Numbered from the stretch's first letter, positions 43,409 through 54,454 are shown. The stretch: DNA of 64,000 nucleotides from Bacteroides luti (GCF_900128905.1 NZ_FQTV01000006.1:62001-126000), one strand, 5' to 3'. The notes: a model not told the origin generated them from the letters alone. Translations and numbers: made by a program.

Positions 43409-46400
43409 ATGACGATTAGGTTAAACAAAGTAACAAGAGATTTGAATGTAGGAATCACGACGGTAGTCGAGTTCTTACAAAAAAAAGGATTTTCTATTGA
43501 GGCAAACCCGAATACGAAGATCACAGAAGAACAGTATGCTATTCTTGTAAAAGAGTTTAGTACAGATAAGAATTTGCGTATAGAATCGGAAAAATTTATT
43601 CAGGAACGCCAAAATAAAGATCGAAACAAAGCATCTATTTCAATTGATGGATTTGAACAGGAGAAAAAGGAAGAACCAGCTCAGAAGAGAGTGGAGAAAG
43701 TTATAAAAGTTACTGTTCCTGAGGATGTCATTCCTAAATTCAAACCAGTTGGGAAAATTGATTTGGAGAATTTGAATAAAAAGACACATACAACACAAAC
43801 TGCACCTCCTGCAAAAGAAGAGATTGTAGAAAAACCAAAACCTGCAGTTGCACCTCAGAAAGTAGCTCCTCAGCCTGTTGCCGAACAAAAACCAGCTGAA
43901 GTGCCTCAACCTCGTCCTGTTGTTCCGGAAAAGAAGGTAGAGATTGAAAAGGAAGTAACTAAAGCTCCTGTAATTGCAAAGGAAGAAGTAAAAGCAGAAA
44001 AGCAAGCAGAACAAATTATTAAAGAAGAAAAACCTGTGGTTATTGTGAAGAAGGAATCTCCAAAACCAGTGGTGAATAAAGAGAATATGCCTAAATCTGA
44101 ACAAAAAGAGGAGAAAAAGGAAGAAAAAATGGTTGAACAAGTGGAAAAAACCGAAGAAGATGATGTATTTAAAATTCATTCTTCTACAGCGTTTGTATCT
44201 AAAATCAATGTAGTTGGTCAAATTGACCTTGCAGCGTTGAATCAGTCCACTCGTCCTAAAAAGAAGTCTAAAGAGGAAAAACGCAAAGAACGCGAAGAAA
44301 AAGATAAGCAGCGTACTGAGCAGAAGAAGTTGATGAAAGACGCTATTATCAAAGAGATAAGAAAGGATGATGAAAAAATAGTTAAGACTGTAGATAAGGC
44401 TGAGGATGATAAAAAGAAGAAAAAACGTAGCCGTATAAACAAAGAGAAAGTAGATATTAATAATGTATCTGCTCCTTCGGGAATAGCACGTCCTGTACCT
44501 AACAGTGAACGTACAAATAAACCTGCATCTGGCGGACATCATCCGGGAAATAAACCGTTTAACAAGTCTCAACAACAAGGAAATCGCTTTAAGAAACCTG
44601 TTGTAAAAGCAGAAGTTAGCGATGAGGATGTAGCAAAGCAAGTTAAAGAAACACTGGCACGTCTTACTTCTAAAGGTAAAAACAAAGCTTCTAAATATCG
44701 TAAAGAGAAACGTGACGCTGTATCTAATCGTCAACAGGCTCTTGAAGATCAGGAAATGGCAGACAGCAGAATACTTAAGCTTACAGAGTTTGTAACTGCA
44801 AACGAGTTGGCAAGTATGATGGATGTTTCGGTTAATCAGGTTATCGGTACTTGTATGAGTATTGGTATGATGGTTTCTATCAACCAGCGTCTTGATGCTG
44901 AAACAATTAACATTGTGGCTGATGAGTTCGGATTCAAAACTGAATATGTTAGTGCAGATGTATCTGAAGCTATTGTAGAGGAAGAGGATGATGATGAAGA
45001 TTTGGAATCACGTGCACCAATCGTAACCGTAATGGGACACGTTGACCACGGTAAGACTTCATTGCTTGACTATATCCGTAAGGCGAATGTAATTGCCGGT
45101 GAAGCCGGAGGTATTACTCAGCACATTGGAGCTTATAATGTGAAACTTCCTGATGGTAAGAGAATAACATTCCTGGATACTCCGGGTCACGAGGCATTTA
45201 CTGCTATGCGTGCTCGTGGTGCGAAGGTAACAGATATCGCGATTATTATAGTTGCTGCCGATGATGATATAATGCCTCAGACAAAAGAGGCTATAAATCA
45301 TGCTGTAGCTGCCGGTGTTCCTATCGTGTTTGCAATTAATAAGGTTGATAAACCGAATGCAAATCCCGAAAAGATTAAAGAATCATTGGCTCAAATGAAT
45401 TTCTTAGTAGAAGAATGGGGTGGTAAATACCAATCTCAGGATATTTCCGCTAAGAAAGGTGATGGAGTTCATGAATTACTTGAAAAAGTATTGCTTGAGG
45501 CTGAATTGCTTGACTTGAAAGCTAATCCGGATCGTCGTGCAACAGGTTCTGTTATTGAATCAACATTAGATAAAGGACGTGGTTATGTTGCTACTGTTCT
45601 GGTATCAAACGGAACAATAAAGATGGGTGACATCGTATTGGCAGGAACAAACTTCGGTAAGGTAAAAGCTATGTTTAACGAACGTAATCAACGTATTAAA
45701 CAAGCTGGTCCTTCAGAACCGGTATTGATTCTTGGTTTGAATGGTGCTCCAACTGCTGGTGATACATTCCATGTACTCGAAACAGAACAGGAAGCTCGTG
45801 AAATTGCCAACAAACGTGAACAATTGCAACGTGAACAGGGCTTGCGTACTCAGAAACTTCTTACTTTGGACGAAGTTGGCCGTCGTATTGCTCTTGGTAA
45901 CTTCCAGGAATTGAATATTATCGTGAAAGGTGACGTGGATGGTTCTATCGAAGCATTGTCCGACTCATTGATCAAGCTTTCTACTCCACAGATCCAGGTT
46001 AACGTACTTCATAAGGCAGTAGGTCAGATTTCTGAATCAGATGTAACTTTGGCTGCGGCTTCCAATGCAATTATCATTGGATTCCAGGTACGCCCATCAG
46101 CTTCTGCACGTAGATTTGCAGAGCAAGAAGGAGTTGATATCCGTATGTACTCTATCATCTACGATGCTATTGAAGAGGTGAAGGCTGCAATGGAAGGTAT
46201 GCTTGCTCCGGTTGTTAAGGAAGAAGTTACTGCAACTATTGAAGTTCGCGAAGTATTCCATATCACTAAGGTGGGTACAGTAGCAGGTGCAATGGTTAAG
46301 GAAGGTAAGGTTAAACGTTCTAACAAAGCTCGTTTGATTCGTGATGGTATTGTAATCTTTACAGGAGAAATCAATGCTCTGAAACGTTTCAAGGATGATG

Positions 46401-46516
46401 TGAAGGAAGTTGCTGTAAACTATGAATGTGGTATCAGTCTACAAAACTATAGTGATATTAAGGTAGGTGATATTATTGAATCATTTGAAGAAGTTGAAGT
46501 GAAACAGACTTTATAA
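43409..46516 (+). CDS. infB: Translation initiation factor IF-2
   Basis: A 1035-residue GTPase. The IF2_N domain is at 1-55 ([20 protein letters not shown]). A very long Lys/Glu/Pro linker runs to about 460, then a second IF2_N ([20 protein letters not shown]). The G domain at about 535-700 has [32 protein letters not shown] and AINKVDKP. Domains II-IV end in EVKQTL. It brings fMet-tRNA to the 30S. The long linker is common in Bacteroidetes. Confidence 0.97.
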   Translation: MTIRLNKVTRDLNVGITTVVEFLQKKGFSIEANPNTKITEEQYAILVKEFSTDKNLRIESEKFIQERQNKDRNKASISIDGFEQEKKEEPAQKRVEKVIKVTVPEDVIPKFKPVGKIDLENLNKKTHTTQTAPPAKEEIVEKPKPAVAPQKVAPQPVAEQKPAEVPQPRPVVPEKKVEIEKEVTKAPVIAKEEVKAEKQAEQIIKEEKPVVIVKKESPKPVVNKENMPKSEQKEEKKEEKMVEQVEKTEEDDVFKIHSSTAFVSKINVVGQIDLAALNQSTRPKKKSKEEKRKEREEKDKQRTEQKKLMKDAIIKEIRKDDEKIVKTVDKAEDDKKKKKRSRINKEKVDINNVSAPSGIARPVPNSERTNKPASGGHHPGNKPFNKSQQQGNRFKKPVVKAEVSDEDVAKQVKETLARLTSKGKNKASKYRKEKRDAVSNRQQALEDQEMADSRILKLTEFVTANELASMMDVSVNQVIGTCMSIGMMVSINQRLDAETINIVADEFGFKTEYVSADVSEAIVEEEDDDEDLESRAPIVTVMGHVDHGKTSLLDYIRKANVIAGEAGGITQHIGAYNVKLPDGKRITFLDTPGHEAFTAMRARGAKVTDIAIIIVAADDDIMPQTKEAINHAVAAGVPIVFAINKVDKPNANPEKIKESLAQMNFLVEEWGGKYQSQDISAKKGDGVHELLEKVLLEAELLDLKANPDRRATGSVIESTLDKGRGYVATVLVSNGTIKMGDIVLAGTNFGKVKAMFNERNQRIKQAGPSEPVLILGLNGAPTAGDTFHVLETEQEAREIANKREQLQREQGLRTQKLLTLDEVGRRIALGNFQELNIIVKGDVDGSIEALSDSLIKLSTPQIQVNVLHKAVGQISESDVTLAAASNAIIIGFQVRPSASARRFAEQEGVDIRMYSIIYDAIEEVKAAMEGMLAPVVKEEVTATIEVREVFHITKVGTVAGAMVKEGKVKRSNKARLIRDGIVIFTGEINALKRFKDDVKEVAVNYECGISLQNYSDIKVGDIIESFEEVEVKQTL

Positions 46517-46572
46517 TAAATTGATTAGCCAAAATGCCAATAGGCAAATTGGCTTGTCAATAAGACAATAAC

Positions 46573-46634
46573 AACGTGCCGATGTGCTGACGTATCTTTT
46601 TGATATAGTAACAGGCACATCGGCACGTTTTTTG
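46573..46634 (+). terminator. Long-loop terminator after infB
   Basis: A perfect 15-bp stem, AACGTGCCGATGTGC (46573-46587) with GCACATCGGCACGTT (46615-46629), then TTTTTG. The loop is 27 nt, unusually long for an intrinsic terminator. An additional small hairpin GCCAA / TTGGC precedes it at 46529. Confidence 0.8.
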
Positions 46635-46648
46635 TTATATATAAAATA

Positions 46649-47149
46649 ATGAGAACAATTGATATATTGTTATTGCTGGTTATTGGAGCCGGCGCAGCAA
46701 AAGGATATTTAAAAGGAGGAGTAAAGCTCTTGCTTTCTACGGTGGGATTAATAGTGGGATTGTATATTGCCAAATTAATGTATATACCGTTTGCAGAAAC
46801 ACTTTGTCCGTCTTTTACGAAATCAATGACGTTTGCCAGAGCTCTCGCTTTCATTATAATATGGGTAGCTGTACCTTTACTGTCAACATTGGCAGGTGGA
46901 TTTTTTACCAAAACGCTCGAAGCTATGCATATTAATTGGTTAAATAAATGGGCCGGTGCTTTGCTGGGTGGATTAAAATATCTTATATTAGCAAGCCTGT
47001 TTATTAATGTACTGGAGTTTATAGATAGTAGCAACCATCTTATTTCGCAAGATAATAAGAAAGGAGCCATCTTATATTATCCAACACAAAAGGTAGCAGG
47101 AATCGTATTCCCATTGGTTAAAGAAGTATCGAATAAATATATTCATTAA
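46649..47149 (+). CDS. CvpA family membrane protein
   Basis: 166 residues with four hydrophobic segments. The N-terminus [20 protein letters not shown] matches CvpA (D-hLLh...G...G). CvpA proteins support envelope function and colicin V production in E. coli. The stop is 2 bp before sufB, so it appears to be the first gene of the suf operon. Confidence 0.85.
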   Translation: MRTIDILLLLVIGAGAAKGYLKGGVKLLLSTVGLIVGLYIAKLMYIPFAETLCPSFTKSMTFARALAFIIIWVAVPLLSTLAGGFFTKTLEAMHINWLNKWAGALLGGLKYLILASLFINVLEFIDSSNHLISQDNKKGAILYYPTQKVAGIVFPLVKEVSNKYIH

Positions 47150-47151
47150 AT

Positions 47152-48606
47152 ATGCAACAAGAAGAACCCAATAAATATTTAAAGGAGATCACGGAAGAAA
47201 AGTACAAGTATGGCTTTACTACCGATGTGCAGACTGAAATTATCCCTGTAGGGCTTAATGAAGATGTAATTCGCCTGATCTCTGCTAAGAAAGATGAACC
47301 GGATTGGTTGCTGGAGTTTCGCCTCAAGGCTTACCGCCATTGGCTGACTTTGGAAATGCCAACATGGGCACATCTTACTATTCCTGAGATTGATTATCAA
47401 AGTATAAGCTATTATGCCGACCCTACCAAAAAGAAAAAGGGACCAAAATCGTTGGATGAAGTTGATCCTGAACTGATCAAAACATTCAATAAACTTGGTA
47501 TTCCTCTCGAGGAACGTCTGGCATTAAGCGGAATGGCTGTTGATGCCGTAATGGACTCGGTTTCTGTTAAGACTACTTTTAAGGAAACCCTTATGGAGAA
47601 AGGAATTATCTTTTGCTCCTTTAGTGAAGCAGTTCGTGAACATCCCGATTTGGTTAAGAAATACTTAGGCAGTGTAGTGGGCTATAGAGATAATTTCTTT
47701 GCTGCACTAAACTCTGCAGTATTCTCTGACGGATCGTTTGTTTATATACCAAAGGGTGTACGTTGCCCAATGGAACTTTCTACCTATTTCCGTATAAATG
47801 CTGCCAATACAGGCCAGTTCGAAAGAACGTTGATTGTAGCCGATGATGATGCTTATGTAAGTTATCTGGAAGGCTGTACTGCTCCAATGCGTGACGAGAA
47901 CCAATTGCATGCCGCAATTGTGGAAATCATAGTTCACGATAGGGCAGAAGTAAAGTACTCAACTGTTCAGAACTGGTATCCGGGTGACAAGGATGGTAAA
48001 GGTGGAGTATATAACTTTGTAACCAAACGAGGTATTTGCAAAGGTGATGATTCTAAGCTCTCCTGGACTCAGGTAGAAACAGGATCGGCTATTACCTGGA
48101 AATATCCAAGTTGTATTCTGGCAGGAGATAACTCTGTGGCTGAATTCTATTCTGTGGCTGTTACTAACAATTATCAGCAGGCAGATACGGGAACAAAGAT
48201 GATTCACCTGGGAAAGAATACCAAGAGTACTATCATGTCAAAAGGTATTTCAGCTGGAAAGAGTCAGAATTCATACCGCGGACTTGTTAAGGTTGTAGAA
48301 AAAGCCGAAGGTGCGCGTAATTATAGCCAGTGTGACAGTCTTTTGTTAGGCGATAAATGCGGAGCTCATACGTTCCCATATATGGATATTCATAATGAAA
48401 CAGCAATCGTTGAACACGAAGCTACTACATCAAAGATTAGTGAAGATCAGCTGTTCTATTGTAATCAGAGAGGTATCTCAACAGAAGATGCTATTGGTTT
48501 GATTGTAAATGGATATGCAAAAGAAGTAATTAATAAACTTCCGATGGAGTTTGCTGTAGAGGCCCAGAAGCTGCTACAGGTTTCTTTGGAAGGTTCAGTA
48601 GGATAA
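47152..48606 (+). CDS. sufB: Fe-S cluster scaffold SufB
   Basis: A 484-residue protein of the SufB/SufD fold. Motifs: [40 protein letters not shown], and [20 protein letters not shown] near the C-terminus. It forms the SufBC2D scaffold on which clusters are built. Followed by sufC after 18 bp. Confidence 0.96.
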   Translation: MQQEEPNKYLKEITEEKYKYGFTTDVQTEIIPVGLNEDVIRLISAKKDEPDWLLEFRLKAYRHWLTLEMPTWAHLTIPEIDYQSISYYADPTKKKKGPKSLDEVDPELIKTFNKLGIPLEERLALSGMAVDAVMDSVSVKTTFKETLMEKGIIFCSFSEAVREHPDLVKKYLGSVVGYRDNFFAALNSAVFSDGSFVYIPKGVRCPMELSTYFRINAANTGQFERTLIVADDDAYVSYLEGCTAPMRDENQLHAAIVEIIVHDRAEVKYSTVQNWYPGDKDGKGGVYNFVTKRGICKGDDSKLSWTQVETGSAITWKYPSCILAGDNSVAEFYSVAVTNNYQQADTGTKMIHLGKNTKSTIMSKGISAGKSQNSYRGLVKVVEKAEGARNYSQCDSLLLGDKCGAHTFPYMDIHNETAIVEHEATTSKISEDQLFYCNQRGISTEDAIGLIVNGYAKEVINKLPMEFAVEAQKLLQVSLEGSVG

Positions 48607-48624
48607 ATAAAAACAAAAAATAAT

Positions 48625-49377
48625 ATGCTCGAAATAAAAGATTTGCATGCCAGTATTAATGGCAAAGAGATATTAAAGGGTATAAACCTGACAGTGAAAC
48701 CGGGAGAGGTTCATGCCATTATGGGACCTAACGGATCAGGAAAAAGTACATTATCTTCCGTTTTGACCGGTAATCCGGCTTTCGAAGTAACTAAAGGTTC
48801 TGTTCACTTCTATGGAAAGGATCTTCTTGATCTTCCTCCGGAAGACCGTAGCCGTGAAGGTATTTTCCTTAGTTTCCAGTATCCGGTAGAAATTCCGGGT
48901 GTAAGTATGGTAAACTTTATGCGTACTGCTGTAAACGAACATCGTAAATATAAAGGTCAGCCTTCTCTTACTGCCAGCGAATTCCTTAAACTGATGCGTG
49001 AAAAACGTGCGGTTGTTGAACTGGATACTAAATTGGCAAACCGTTCTGTAAACGAAGGTTTCAGTGGTGGTGAAAAGAAAAGAAATGAAATATTCCAGAT
49101 GGCTATGCTGGAACCACGCTTGTCTATCCTTGACGAAACAGACAGCGGACTTGATATTGACGCTCTTCGCATTGTAGCTAATGGAGTAAACCTGTTGAAG
49201 ACTCCGGAAAACTCCACAATTGTGATTACTCACTATCAACGATTGCTCGACTACATCAAACCAGATATCGTACATGTGCTTTATCAGGGAAAGATTGTAA
49301 AGACTGCCGGACCGGAATTAGCTCTTGAACTTGAAGAAAAGGGTTATGACTGGATTAAGAAAGAACTGGGAGAATAA
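48625..49377 (+). CDS. sufC: Fe-S assembly ATPase SufC
   Basis: A 250-residue ABC-type ATPase. Walker A is [15 protein letters not shown], the signature is [20 protein letters not shown], Walker B is [17 protein letters not shown], and the switch His is in [12 protein letters not shown]. It powers SufBCD. Placed between sufB and sufD. Confidence 0.97.
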   Translation: MLEIKDLHASINGKEILKGINLTVKPGEVHAIMGPNGSGKSTLSSVLTGNPAFEVTKGSVHFYGKDLLDLPPEDRSREGIFLSFQYPVEIPGVSMVNFMRTAVNEHRKYKGQPSLTASEFLKLMREKRAVVELDTKLANRSVNEGFSGGEKKRNEIFQMAMLEPRLSILDETDSGLDIDALRIVANGVNLLKTPENSTIVITHYQRLLDYIKPDIVHVLYQGKIVKTAGPELALELEEKGYDWIKKELGE

Positions 49378-49431
49378 ATAATTAATTTGTCAGCATTCCA
49401 TTTCGAGTGCAGACAATTAACATATAGAATT

Positions 49432-50772
49432 ATGGTAGAACAACAATATATCGACCTCTTTTCTCAGTGTGAAGGGATGATTTGTTCACACAGTGCTGAA
49501 GTGCTGAACGCAAAGCGTGCAGATGCTTTTGCCGACTTTGAACGATTAGGCTTACCCACCCAAAAACTGGAAGATTATAAATATACCGATGTAAGCGAAG
49601 CCTTTGCTCCGAACTACGGACTGAATCTGAACCGTCTGGAAATACCGGTTAATCCGTATGAAGTATTTAAATGTGATGTGCCCAACATGAGTACCTCACT
49701 TTACTTCGTGGTTAATGATGCTTTCTACTCCAAAGAACAACCAAAAGTAGAATTACCGGAAGGTGTATTGATGGGTAGTCTGAAAGATATGGCTGAATCA
49801 CATCCTGAATTAGTAGGCAAATATTACGGAAAACTGGCAAAAACTTCAGAAGATGGAGTAACAGCCTTCAATACAACGTTCGCACAGGATGGTGTTTTCC
49901 TTTATATTCCTAAAGGAGTAGTTGTGGAACGCACCATTCAGTTGGTGAATATCCTTAGGGGAGACGTGGACTTTATGGTCAATCGTCGTGTTCTTGTGGT
50001 ACTTGAAGACGGTGCGCAAGCCAAATTGCTGGTTTGCGACCATGCACAGGACCAAGTGAACTTCCTTACTACTCAGGTTATCGAGATTTTTGCAGGTAAA
50101 GATTCTGTTTTCGATATGTATGAGCTTGAAGAAACTCACACAGCCAGTACACGAATCTCTAACTGTTATGTTCGTCAGGAAGCAGGTTCCAACCTTCTTC
50201 TTAACGGAATGACACTGCATAACGGTACTACACGCAACCGTACCCATGTTTTACTGGCGGGAGAACATGCCGAGATAAACCTTTGCGGTATGGCTATTGC
50301 CGATAAGAATCAACACGTGGACAATCATACATTCATTGACCATGCTGTTTCCAACTGTACCAGCAACGAACTCTTCAAGTATGTGCTCGATGATGAAGCT
50401 CGCGGAGCTTTTGCCGGGAAAGTATTGGTTCGCAAGGATGCACAGAAAACATTCTCGCAACAGACAAACCGTAATCTTTGCATAACCAAAGAATGCAGAA
50501 TGTTTACCCAACCACAACTCGAGATTTATGCTGATGATGTGAAGTGTGGTCACGGTGCAACAGTAGGACAACTGGATGAGGGTGCACTTTTCTATATGCA
50601 AGCTCGTGGTATCTCACAAAGAGAAGCACGCTTGCTGTTGATGTTTGCTTTTGTCAATGAAGTGGTAGACAATATCCGGATAGACGTTTTGAAAGAACGT
50701 CTGCATCTGCTTATCGAGAAACGCTTCCGTGGTGAATTGAGTAAATGCGTAGGTTGCAGAGGATGTAAATAA
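49432..50772 (+). CDS. sufD: Fe-S assembly protein SufD
   Basis: 446 residues from the ATG at 49432 (MVEQQYIDLFSQCEGMI); a TTG at 49387 opens the same frame but adds unlikely sequence. The SufB/D beta-helix core includes GVFLYIPKGVVVERTIQLVN and the block from KCGHGATVGQLDEGALFYMQ to ARGISQREA. It ends with a CVGCRGCK tail whose three cysteines are notable. Partner of SufB and SufC. Confidence 0.95.
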   Translation: MVEQQYIDLFSQCEGMICSHSAEVLNAKRADAFADFERLGLPTQKLEDYKYTDVSEAFAPNYGLNLNRLEIPVNPYEVFKCDVPNMSTSLYFVVNDAFYSKEQPKVELPEGVLMGSLKDMAESHPELVGKYYGKLAKTSEDGVTAFNTTFAQDGVFLYIPKGVVVERTIQLVNILRGDVDFMVNRRVLVVLEDGAQAKLLVCDHAQDQVNFLTTQVIEIFAGKDSVFDMYELEETHTASTRISNCYVRQEAGSNLLLNGMTLHNGTTRNRTHVLLAGEHAEINLCGMAIADKNQHVDNHTFIDHAVSNCTSNELFKYVLDDEARGAFAGKVLVRKDAQKTFSQQTNRNLCITKECRMFTQPQLEIYADDVKCGHGATVGQLDEGALFYMQARGISQREARLLLMFAFVNEVVDNIRIDVLKERLHLLIEKRFRGELSKCVGCRGCK

Positions 50773-50799
50773 ACTCATCCATTTAAAAATAGTAATTCA

Positions 50800-52014
50800 A
50801 TGATCAATATAGAATCTATTCGCCAGGACTTCCCTATACTTCAACGCGAAGTGTATGGTAAGCCGCTGATATATTTCGATAACGGAGCTACTACTCAGAA
50901 ACCTCGCTGCATGGTTGAGTCTATTACAGAACAATATTATTCTGTAAATGCCAATGTGCACCGTGGAGTCCATTTCCTTAGTCAGCAGGCTACAGAATTG
51001 CACGAAGGTTCACGTAAAACTGTTCAGCAGTTTATCAATGCCCGCAGCACAAACGAGATTATCTTTACCCGCGGCACTACAGAGTCTATCAACCTTTTGG
51101 CGTTCAGTTTTGGGGAAGAATTCTGCAGTGAAGGTGACGAGATTATAATCTCAACCATGGAACATCACAGCAATATAGTTCCCTGGCAAATGCTTGCAGC
51201 CCGTAAAGGGATTACCATAAAGGTTATTCCTATCAATGAAAAGGGTGAACTGCTGATGGATGAGTATAAGTCGTTCTTCTCAGAACGTACAAAGCTTGTT
51301 TCCATAGCTCATGTATCCAATGTCCTTGGAACCGTCAATCCGGTGAAAGAGATGATTGCATTTGCGCATGGACATGGTGTTCCTGTTCTTGTAGACGGAG
51401 CTCAGTCGGTTCCACACATGAAAGTAGATGTACAAGACCTGGATGCAGACTTTTATGCATTATCAGGACATAAAATCTACGGTCCTACCGGTGTGGGTGT
51501 ACTTTACGGAAAAGAAGAATGGCTCGATAAACTTCCTCCATATCAGGGAGGAGGAGAGATGATTCAGACTGTAAGTTTTGAAAAGACTACATTCAATGAA
51601 CTTCCGTATAAGTTTGAAGCTGGTACTCCCGATTATATCGGAACAACAGCATTAGCAGTATCTCTTGATTATATATCAAAGATTGGAATTGAGGAGATTG
51701 CAGCTTATGAGCATGAGCTTACTACTTATGCCATGAATCGCCTTAAAACAATCGAGGGTATGAGAATCTTTGGCGAGGCCGACCAAAAGGGTAGTGTAAT
51801 CTCCTTCCTTGTAGGAGACATTCACCATTTTGATATGGGTACATTGCTCGATCGCCTTGGTATTGCCGTTCGTACCGGTCACCATTGCGCTCAACCGCTT
51901 ATGCAGGCTTTGGGTATTGAAGGTACAGTGCGTGCCTCTTTCGGTTTGTATAATACCAAAGAAGAGGTAGATGCATTGGTTGCGGGTATTGAACGAGTAA
52001 GGAAGATGTTTTAA
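50800..52014 (+). CDS. sufS: Cysteine desulfurase SufS
   Basis: A 404-residue class-V aminotransferase. The PLP Lys is in DADFYALSGHKIYGPTGVGV. The catalytic Cys is in VRTGHHCAQPLMQ. It supplies sulfur to SufBCD. No sufE or sufU follows; a strong hairpin at 52044 closes the operon. Confidence 0.96.
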   Translation: MINIESIRQDFPILQREVYGKPLIYFDNGATTQKPRCMVESITEQYYSVNANVHRGVHFLSQQATELHEGSRKTVQQFINARSTNEIIFTRGTTESINLLAFSFGEEFCSEGDEIIISTMEHHSNIVPWQMLAARKGITIKVIPINEKGELLMDEYKSFFSERTKLVSIAHVSNVLGTVNPVKEMIAFAHGHGVPVLVDGAQSVPHMKVDVQDLDADFYALSGHKIYGPTGVGVLYGKEEWLDKLPPYQGGGEMIQTVSFEKTTFNELPYKFEAGTPDYIGTTALAVSLDYISKIGIEEIAAYEHELTTYAMNRLKTIEGMRIFGEADQKGSVISFLVGDIHHFDMGTLLDRLGIAVRTGHHCAQPLMQALGIEGTVRASFGLYNTKEEVDALVAGIERVRKMF

Positions 52015-52043
52015 TATTAAAATATTATTGTTCGGTAAAATTA

Positions 52044-52103
52044 TATAAACTCATAAACACATTCTTTAAAACTCTATTTTTAGAATGTGTTTATGAGTTT
52101 ATA
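52044..52103 (+). terminator. Very large perfect hairpin after sufS
   Basis: Two arms of 22 bases (52044-52065 and 52082-52103) pair perfectly around a 16-base loop. Each arm is built on TATAAACTCATAAACAC. It lies 30 bp after the sufS stop and is followed by TTTGTC. It probably ends the suf transcript, though the stem is much longer than normal. Confidence 0.7.
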
Positions 52104-52468
52104 TTTGTCAAGTCAACTAAAGAATGAATCAGGTTCTGTTATCTCTTTATTTCTGCTTTTTGATCATTTTTACTCTTATACATTACTCTTTATTTCAGAT
52201 GTATAGGTAATTTTTTCGGTAGCAATTGCACATAATGCTTTTAATCTACAGACTATCCCCCCATTTTTTTAGGAACTATTTTGTTATTTTTTTGCTTATT
52301 GATAAATTTTAATAGCTGAGAATAGATTAGCTGTTCGATAAAATGTGTACTTTTGTTTATATTATTTTTTAGTTTTGTACTAAAAACAAAAGATGAGAAA
52401 AGAATTATTTAAATTGATTGTTTAATAATAATCTTAGTATAAAAAACTCAAGTTAATTATATATTCTT
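52104..52468. other. 365-bp gene-free stretch
   Basis: AT-rich spacer between the sufS hairpin and the small membrane protein gene. Apart from the promoter-like site at 52348 and a run of Cs (CCCCCC near 52257) I see nothing in it. Confidence 0.6.
52348..52355 (+). promoter_or_regulatory. -7-like box before the nuclease cassette
   Basis: TACTTTTG fits TAnnTTTG, 114 bp upstream of the first cassette gene. Confidence 0.4.
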
Positions 52469-52780
52469 ATGAATGGAGATGAACGCAAAATTTTGGGCGG
52501 CTGCTTGATGGTTGTTCTTTTGATATTGGTGGCATGTATATTTCCTCTATTATTATTTATATTAATTCCCTATTGCTTTTATTTATATTTTAAGCAACAG
52601 AAAGAAAAAGAACAGTTGCATAACATGATTGAGCAGGAACTGCTGGGCTTAGATAAAGAAGGCGTTGAAAGAAAGCGACAGTTTTATATTATGATTTCAC
52701 AAAGTTCAAATGCATCTGAAGCAGAGAAAGAAACTGCTAAATATATAGTTCGGTATATTGAGAAAAAATATTGGAAATAA
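52469..52780 (+). CDS. Small membrane protein of unknown function
   Basis: 103 residues. The N-terminal hydrophobic region at 10-42 (CLMVVLLILVACIFPLLLFI and onward) likely forms two short or one long membrane segment. A charged, helical C-terminal tail follows. Not recognised. It ends 18 bp before the GIY-YIG gene and may belong to the same transcript. Confidence 0.55.
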   Translation: MNGDERKILGGCLMVVLLILVACIFPLLLFILIPYCFYLYFKQQKEKEQLHNMIEQELLGLDKEGVERKRQFYIMISQSSNASEAEKETAKYIVRYIEKKYWK

Positions 52781-52798
52781 ATATTAATAGATTATAGA

Positions 52799-53299
52799 AT
52801 GATGAAATTCAAAACAATTGAAGAATTAAAAGAGAATGGCTTTATAGGATTTAAATCAATGAAAGCGCTATTTAATGATTATTCAATGATTTCATTGTCA
52901 AAAGGTGTTTATATGATTCTAAGGATAGATAGGAATGAACCAAACTTTCTAGAAGTCGGTAGTGGAGGTCACTTTAAAGGTAGAAATCCCAATGTTCCTA
53001 TTAATAAATTGAATGATGAATGGGTTAATGATACGATTGTTGTTTATATTGGAAAGGCTGGAAAAGATGGAAGCCGTGCAACCTTGCAATCAAGACTAAA
53101 ACAATACTTCATTTTTGGACAAGGAGGTAATGTCGGACATTGGGGAGGAAGATATATTTGGCAATTAAATAAATCTGATGATTTGCTTGTTTGCTGGAAA
53201 CCAGTACAAAACGATGATCCTGCTATTGTTGAAAGTGATTTAATTCGAGATTTTAAACTCAGATATGGGAAACGCCCATTTGCTAACTTGAAGGACTAA
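52799..53299 (+). CDS. GIY-YIG-like nuclease family protein
   Basis: 166 residues. The GIY-YIG elements are GVYMILR near 38 and VVYIGKAG near 81, an Arg in LQSRLKQYF, then VESDLIRDFKLRYGKRPFAN, which carries the metal-binding Glu and terminal Asn. The catalytic set is complete by eye. Family members are nicking or cutting DNA nucleases. Its stop overlaps the start of the Mrr-like gene (TAATG), so both are coupled. Confidence 0.75.
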   Translation: MMKFKTIEELKENGFIGFKSMKALFNDYSMISLSKGVYMILRIDRNEPNFLEVGSGGHFKGRNPNVPINKLNDEWVNDTIVVYIGKAGKDGSRATLQSRLKQYFIFGQGGNVGHWGGRYIWQLNKSDDLLVCWKPVQNDDPAIVESDLIRDFKLRYGKRPFANLKD

Positions 53300-53982
53300 T
53301 GAATCCAAGACAATTTGAAGAATATGTTTGCTGCCATTTTAGAAAGAATGGTTATAATGCTGATGTGACTGATTATAGTGGTGATTATGGTATAGATGTC
53401 TTTGCTATTAAAGATAAAGAGAAAATAGCCATCCAGGTAAAAATGTATGGTAATTCAACTAGAGAGGTCAATAGACAAATGATCATGGAACTTTATGGTG
53501 CAAAATCTTATTTTGATTGTACAAAAGCTATTGTTGCAACGGATGGGCGTGTACGCCCAGATGCTATTGAAGTAGCTAAAAAATTAAGGATTGAAATATT
53601 ATATTTTGATCAGTCTACTATAGAGAATGATATAATAATTCGTACGCCTTTAAAACGTCTGAGTTTTGATTATATGTGGGAAAAACATATAATGCCTCTT
53701 GAAGGAAAGATATTGGTAAAATCGGGCAGAGAAAATAGAGTTGTTAAAGTTGATTGGGGAGGTATAGAAAGAATAACCTCTAATGGAAATAAGGGGAAAA
53801 TAAAAATAGAGATCTTTAAACAAACATACAATAAACTATTGAATGAAGGATTTATTACTAGAGAAGAAATAAATCAGAATTATGTTGGTAGAGCGTCTTC
53901 TGGTGTTGTTTTAATACTTTCTCAAGTTCCATTTATTCAAGTTACAGAGCATCCTGTTGGGTTAAGATTGATCAATCAATGA
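53299..53982 (+). CDS. Mrr-like PD-(D/E)xK restriction endonuclease
   Basis: 227 residues. The N-terminal Mrr catalytic domain has RQFEEYVCCHFRKNGYNADV, GDYGIDVFAIKDKEKIAIQV and K (Asp ... QVK), then AKSYFDCTKAIVATDGRVRP. The C-terminal half (130-227) has no family I recognise and may bind DNA or sense modification. Mrr enzymes cut modified or invading DNA. The one-base overlap with the GIY-YIG gene suggests a two-nuclease unit. Confidence 0.75.
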   Translation: MNPRQFEEYVCCHFRKNGYNADVTDYSGDYGIDVFAIKDKEKIAIQVKMYGNSTREVNRQMIMELYGAKSYFDCTKAIVATDGRVRPDAIEVAKKLRIEILYFDQSTIENDIIIRTPLKRLSFDYMWEKHIMPLEGKILVKSGRENRVVKVDWGGIERITSNGNKGKIKIEIFKQTYNKLLNEGFITREEINQNYVGRASSGVVLILSQVPFIQVTEHPVGLRLINQ

Positions 53983-54008
53983 TTTCTTTTTAATAGCTTT
54001 TAGAGTAA

Positions 54009-54296
54009 GGTGGCCTACAAGAAAGCGAAGTTGGATTATCGTTTCAAGTACAGTTTGTGAAAATGAATTATAATGCAAATGTCGGCAATGATGTCGGCAA
54101 TGACATGAACGATAGAGAAATGCAATTAATTAATCTTATTCGAAAAGAACCTAAGATTACTGCCAAAGATATTGCCAATATTTTAAATCTGAGCAAACGC
54201 CAATGTGAACGTATTATTGCTGATTTAAAGAATAAAGGAATGCTGTCTAGACGGGGGACAAATAGAACCGGTTATTGGAAAGTTGAAGATTTATAA
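54009..54296 (+). pseudogene. C-terminal remnant of an AlbA_2/RecG-like ATP-binding regulator
   Basis: The frame is open from just after a stop at 54006 and reads GGLQESEVGLSFQVQFVKMN, then NVGNDVGND and a winged helix (ITAKDIANILNLSKRQCERI, RTGYWKVEDL). This is the usual end of COG2865-type proteins (AlbA_2 plus wHTH with VGNNVGN repeats). The larger N-terminal part is missing. Translation could start at ATG 54063 to give about 77 residues, so a stand-alone HTH protein cannot be excluded. Confidence 0.55.
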
Positions 54297-54334
54297 AACG
54301 AACATAGCCAACTTGTTGTCTATGTTTTTAGTTT

Positions 54335-54373
54335 GCCTGTACAACAAATAAAGTATCATCTGTTGTACAGGCA
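54335..54373. terminator. Hairpin between convergent genes
   Basis: A perfect 12-bp stem, GCCTGTACAACA / TGTTGTACAGGC, with a 14-base loop, between the HTH remnant and the pectinesterase stop. No strong T-run on either side, so its efficiency is uncertain. Confidence 0.55.
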
Positions 54374-54454
54374 GCTCATATTTATCTTTACCTCAATCTG
54401 AGGATATAGGTAAAGTCGTGAATGAGTATTTTGCAATATTCTAAGAAAACCAGA

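Noticed and set aside
43640..44734. A 364-codon open frame on the minus strand inside infB
   Set aside because: It is the antisense of the Lys/Glu-rich linker of IF-2, whose codons create Phe/Leu/Arg-rich stop-free sequence. There is no promoter or domain.
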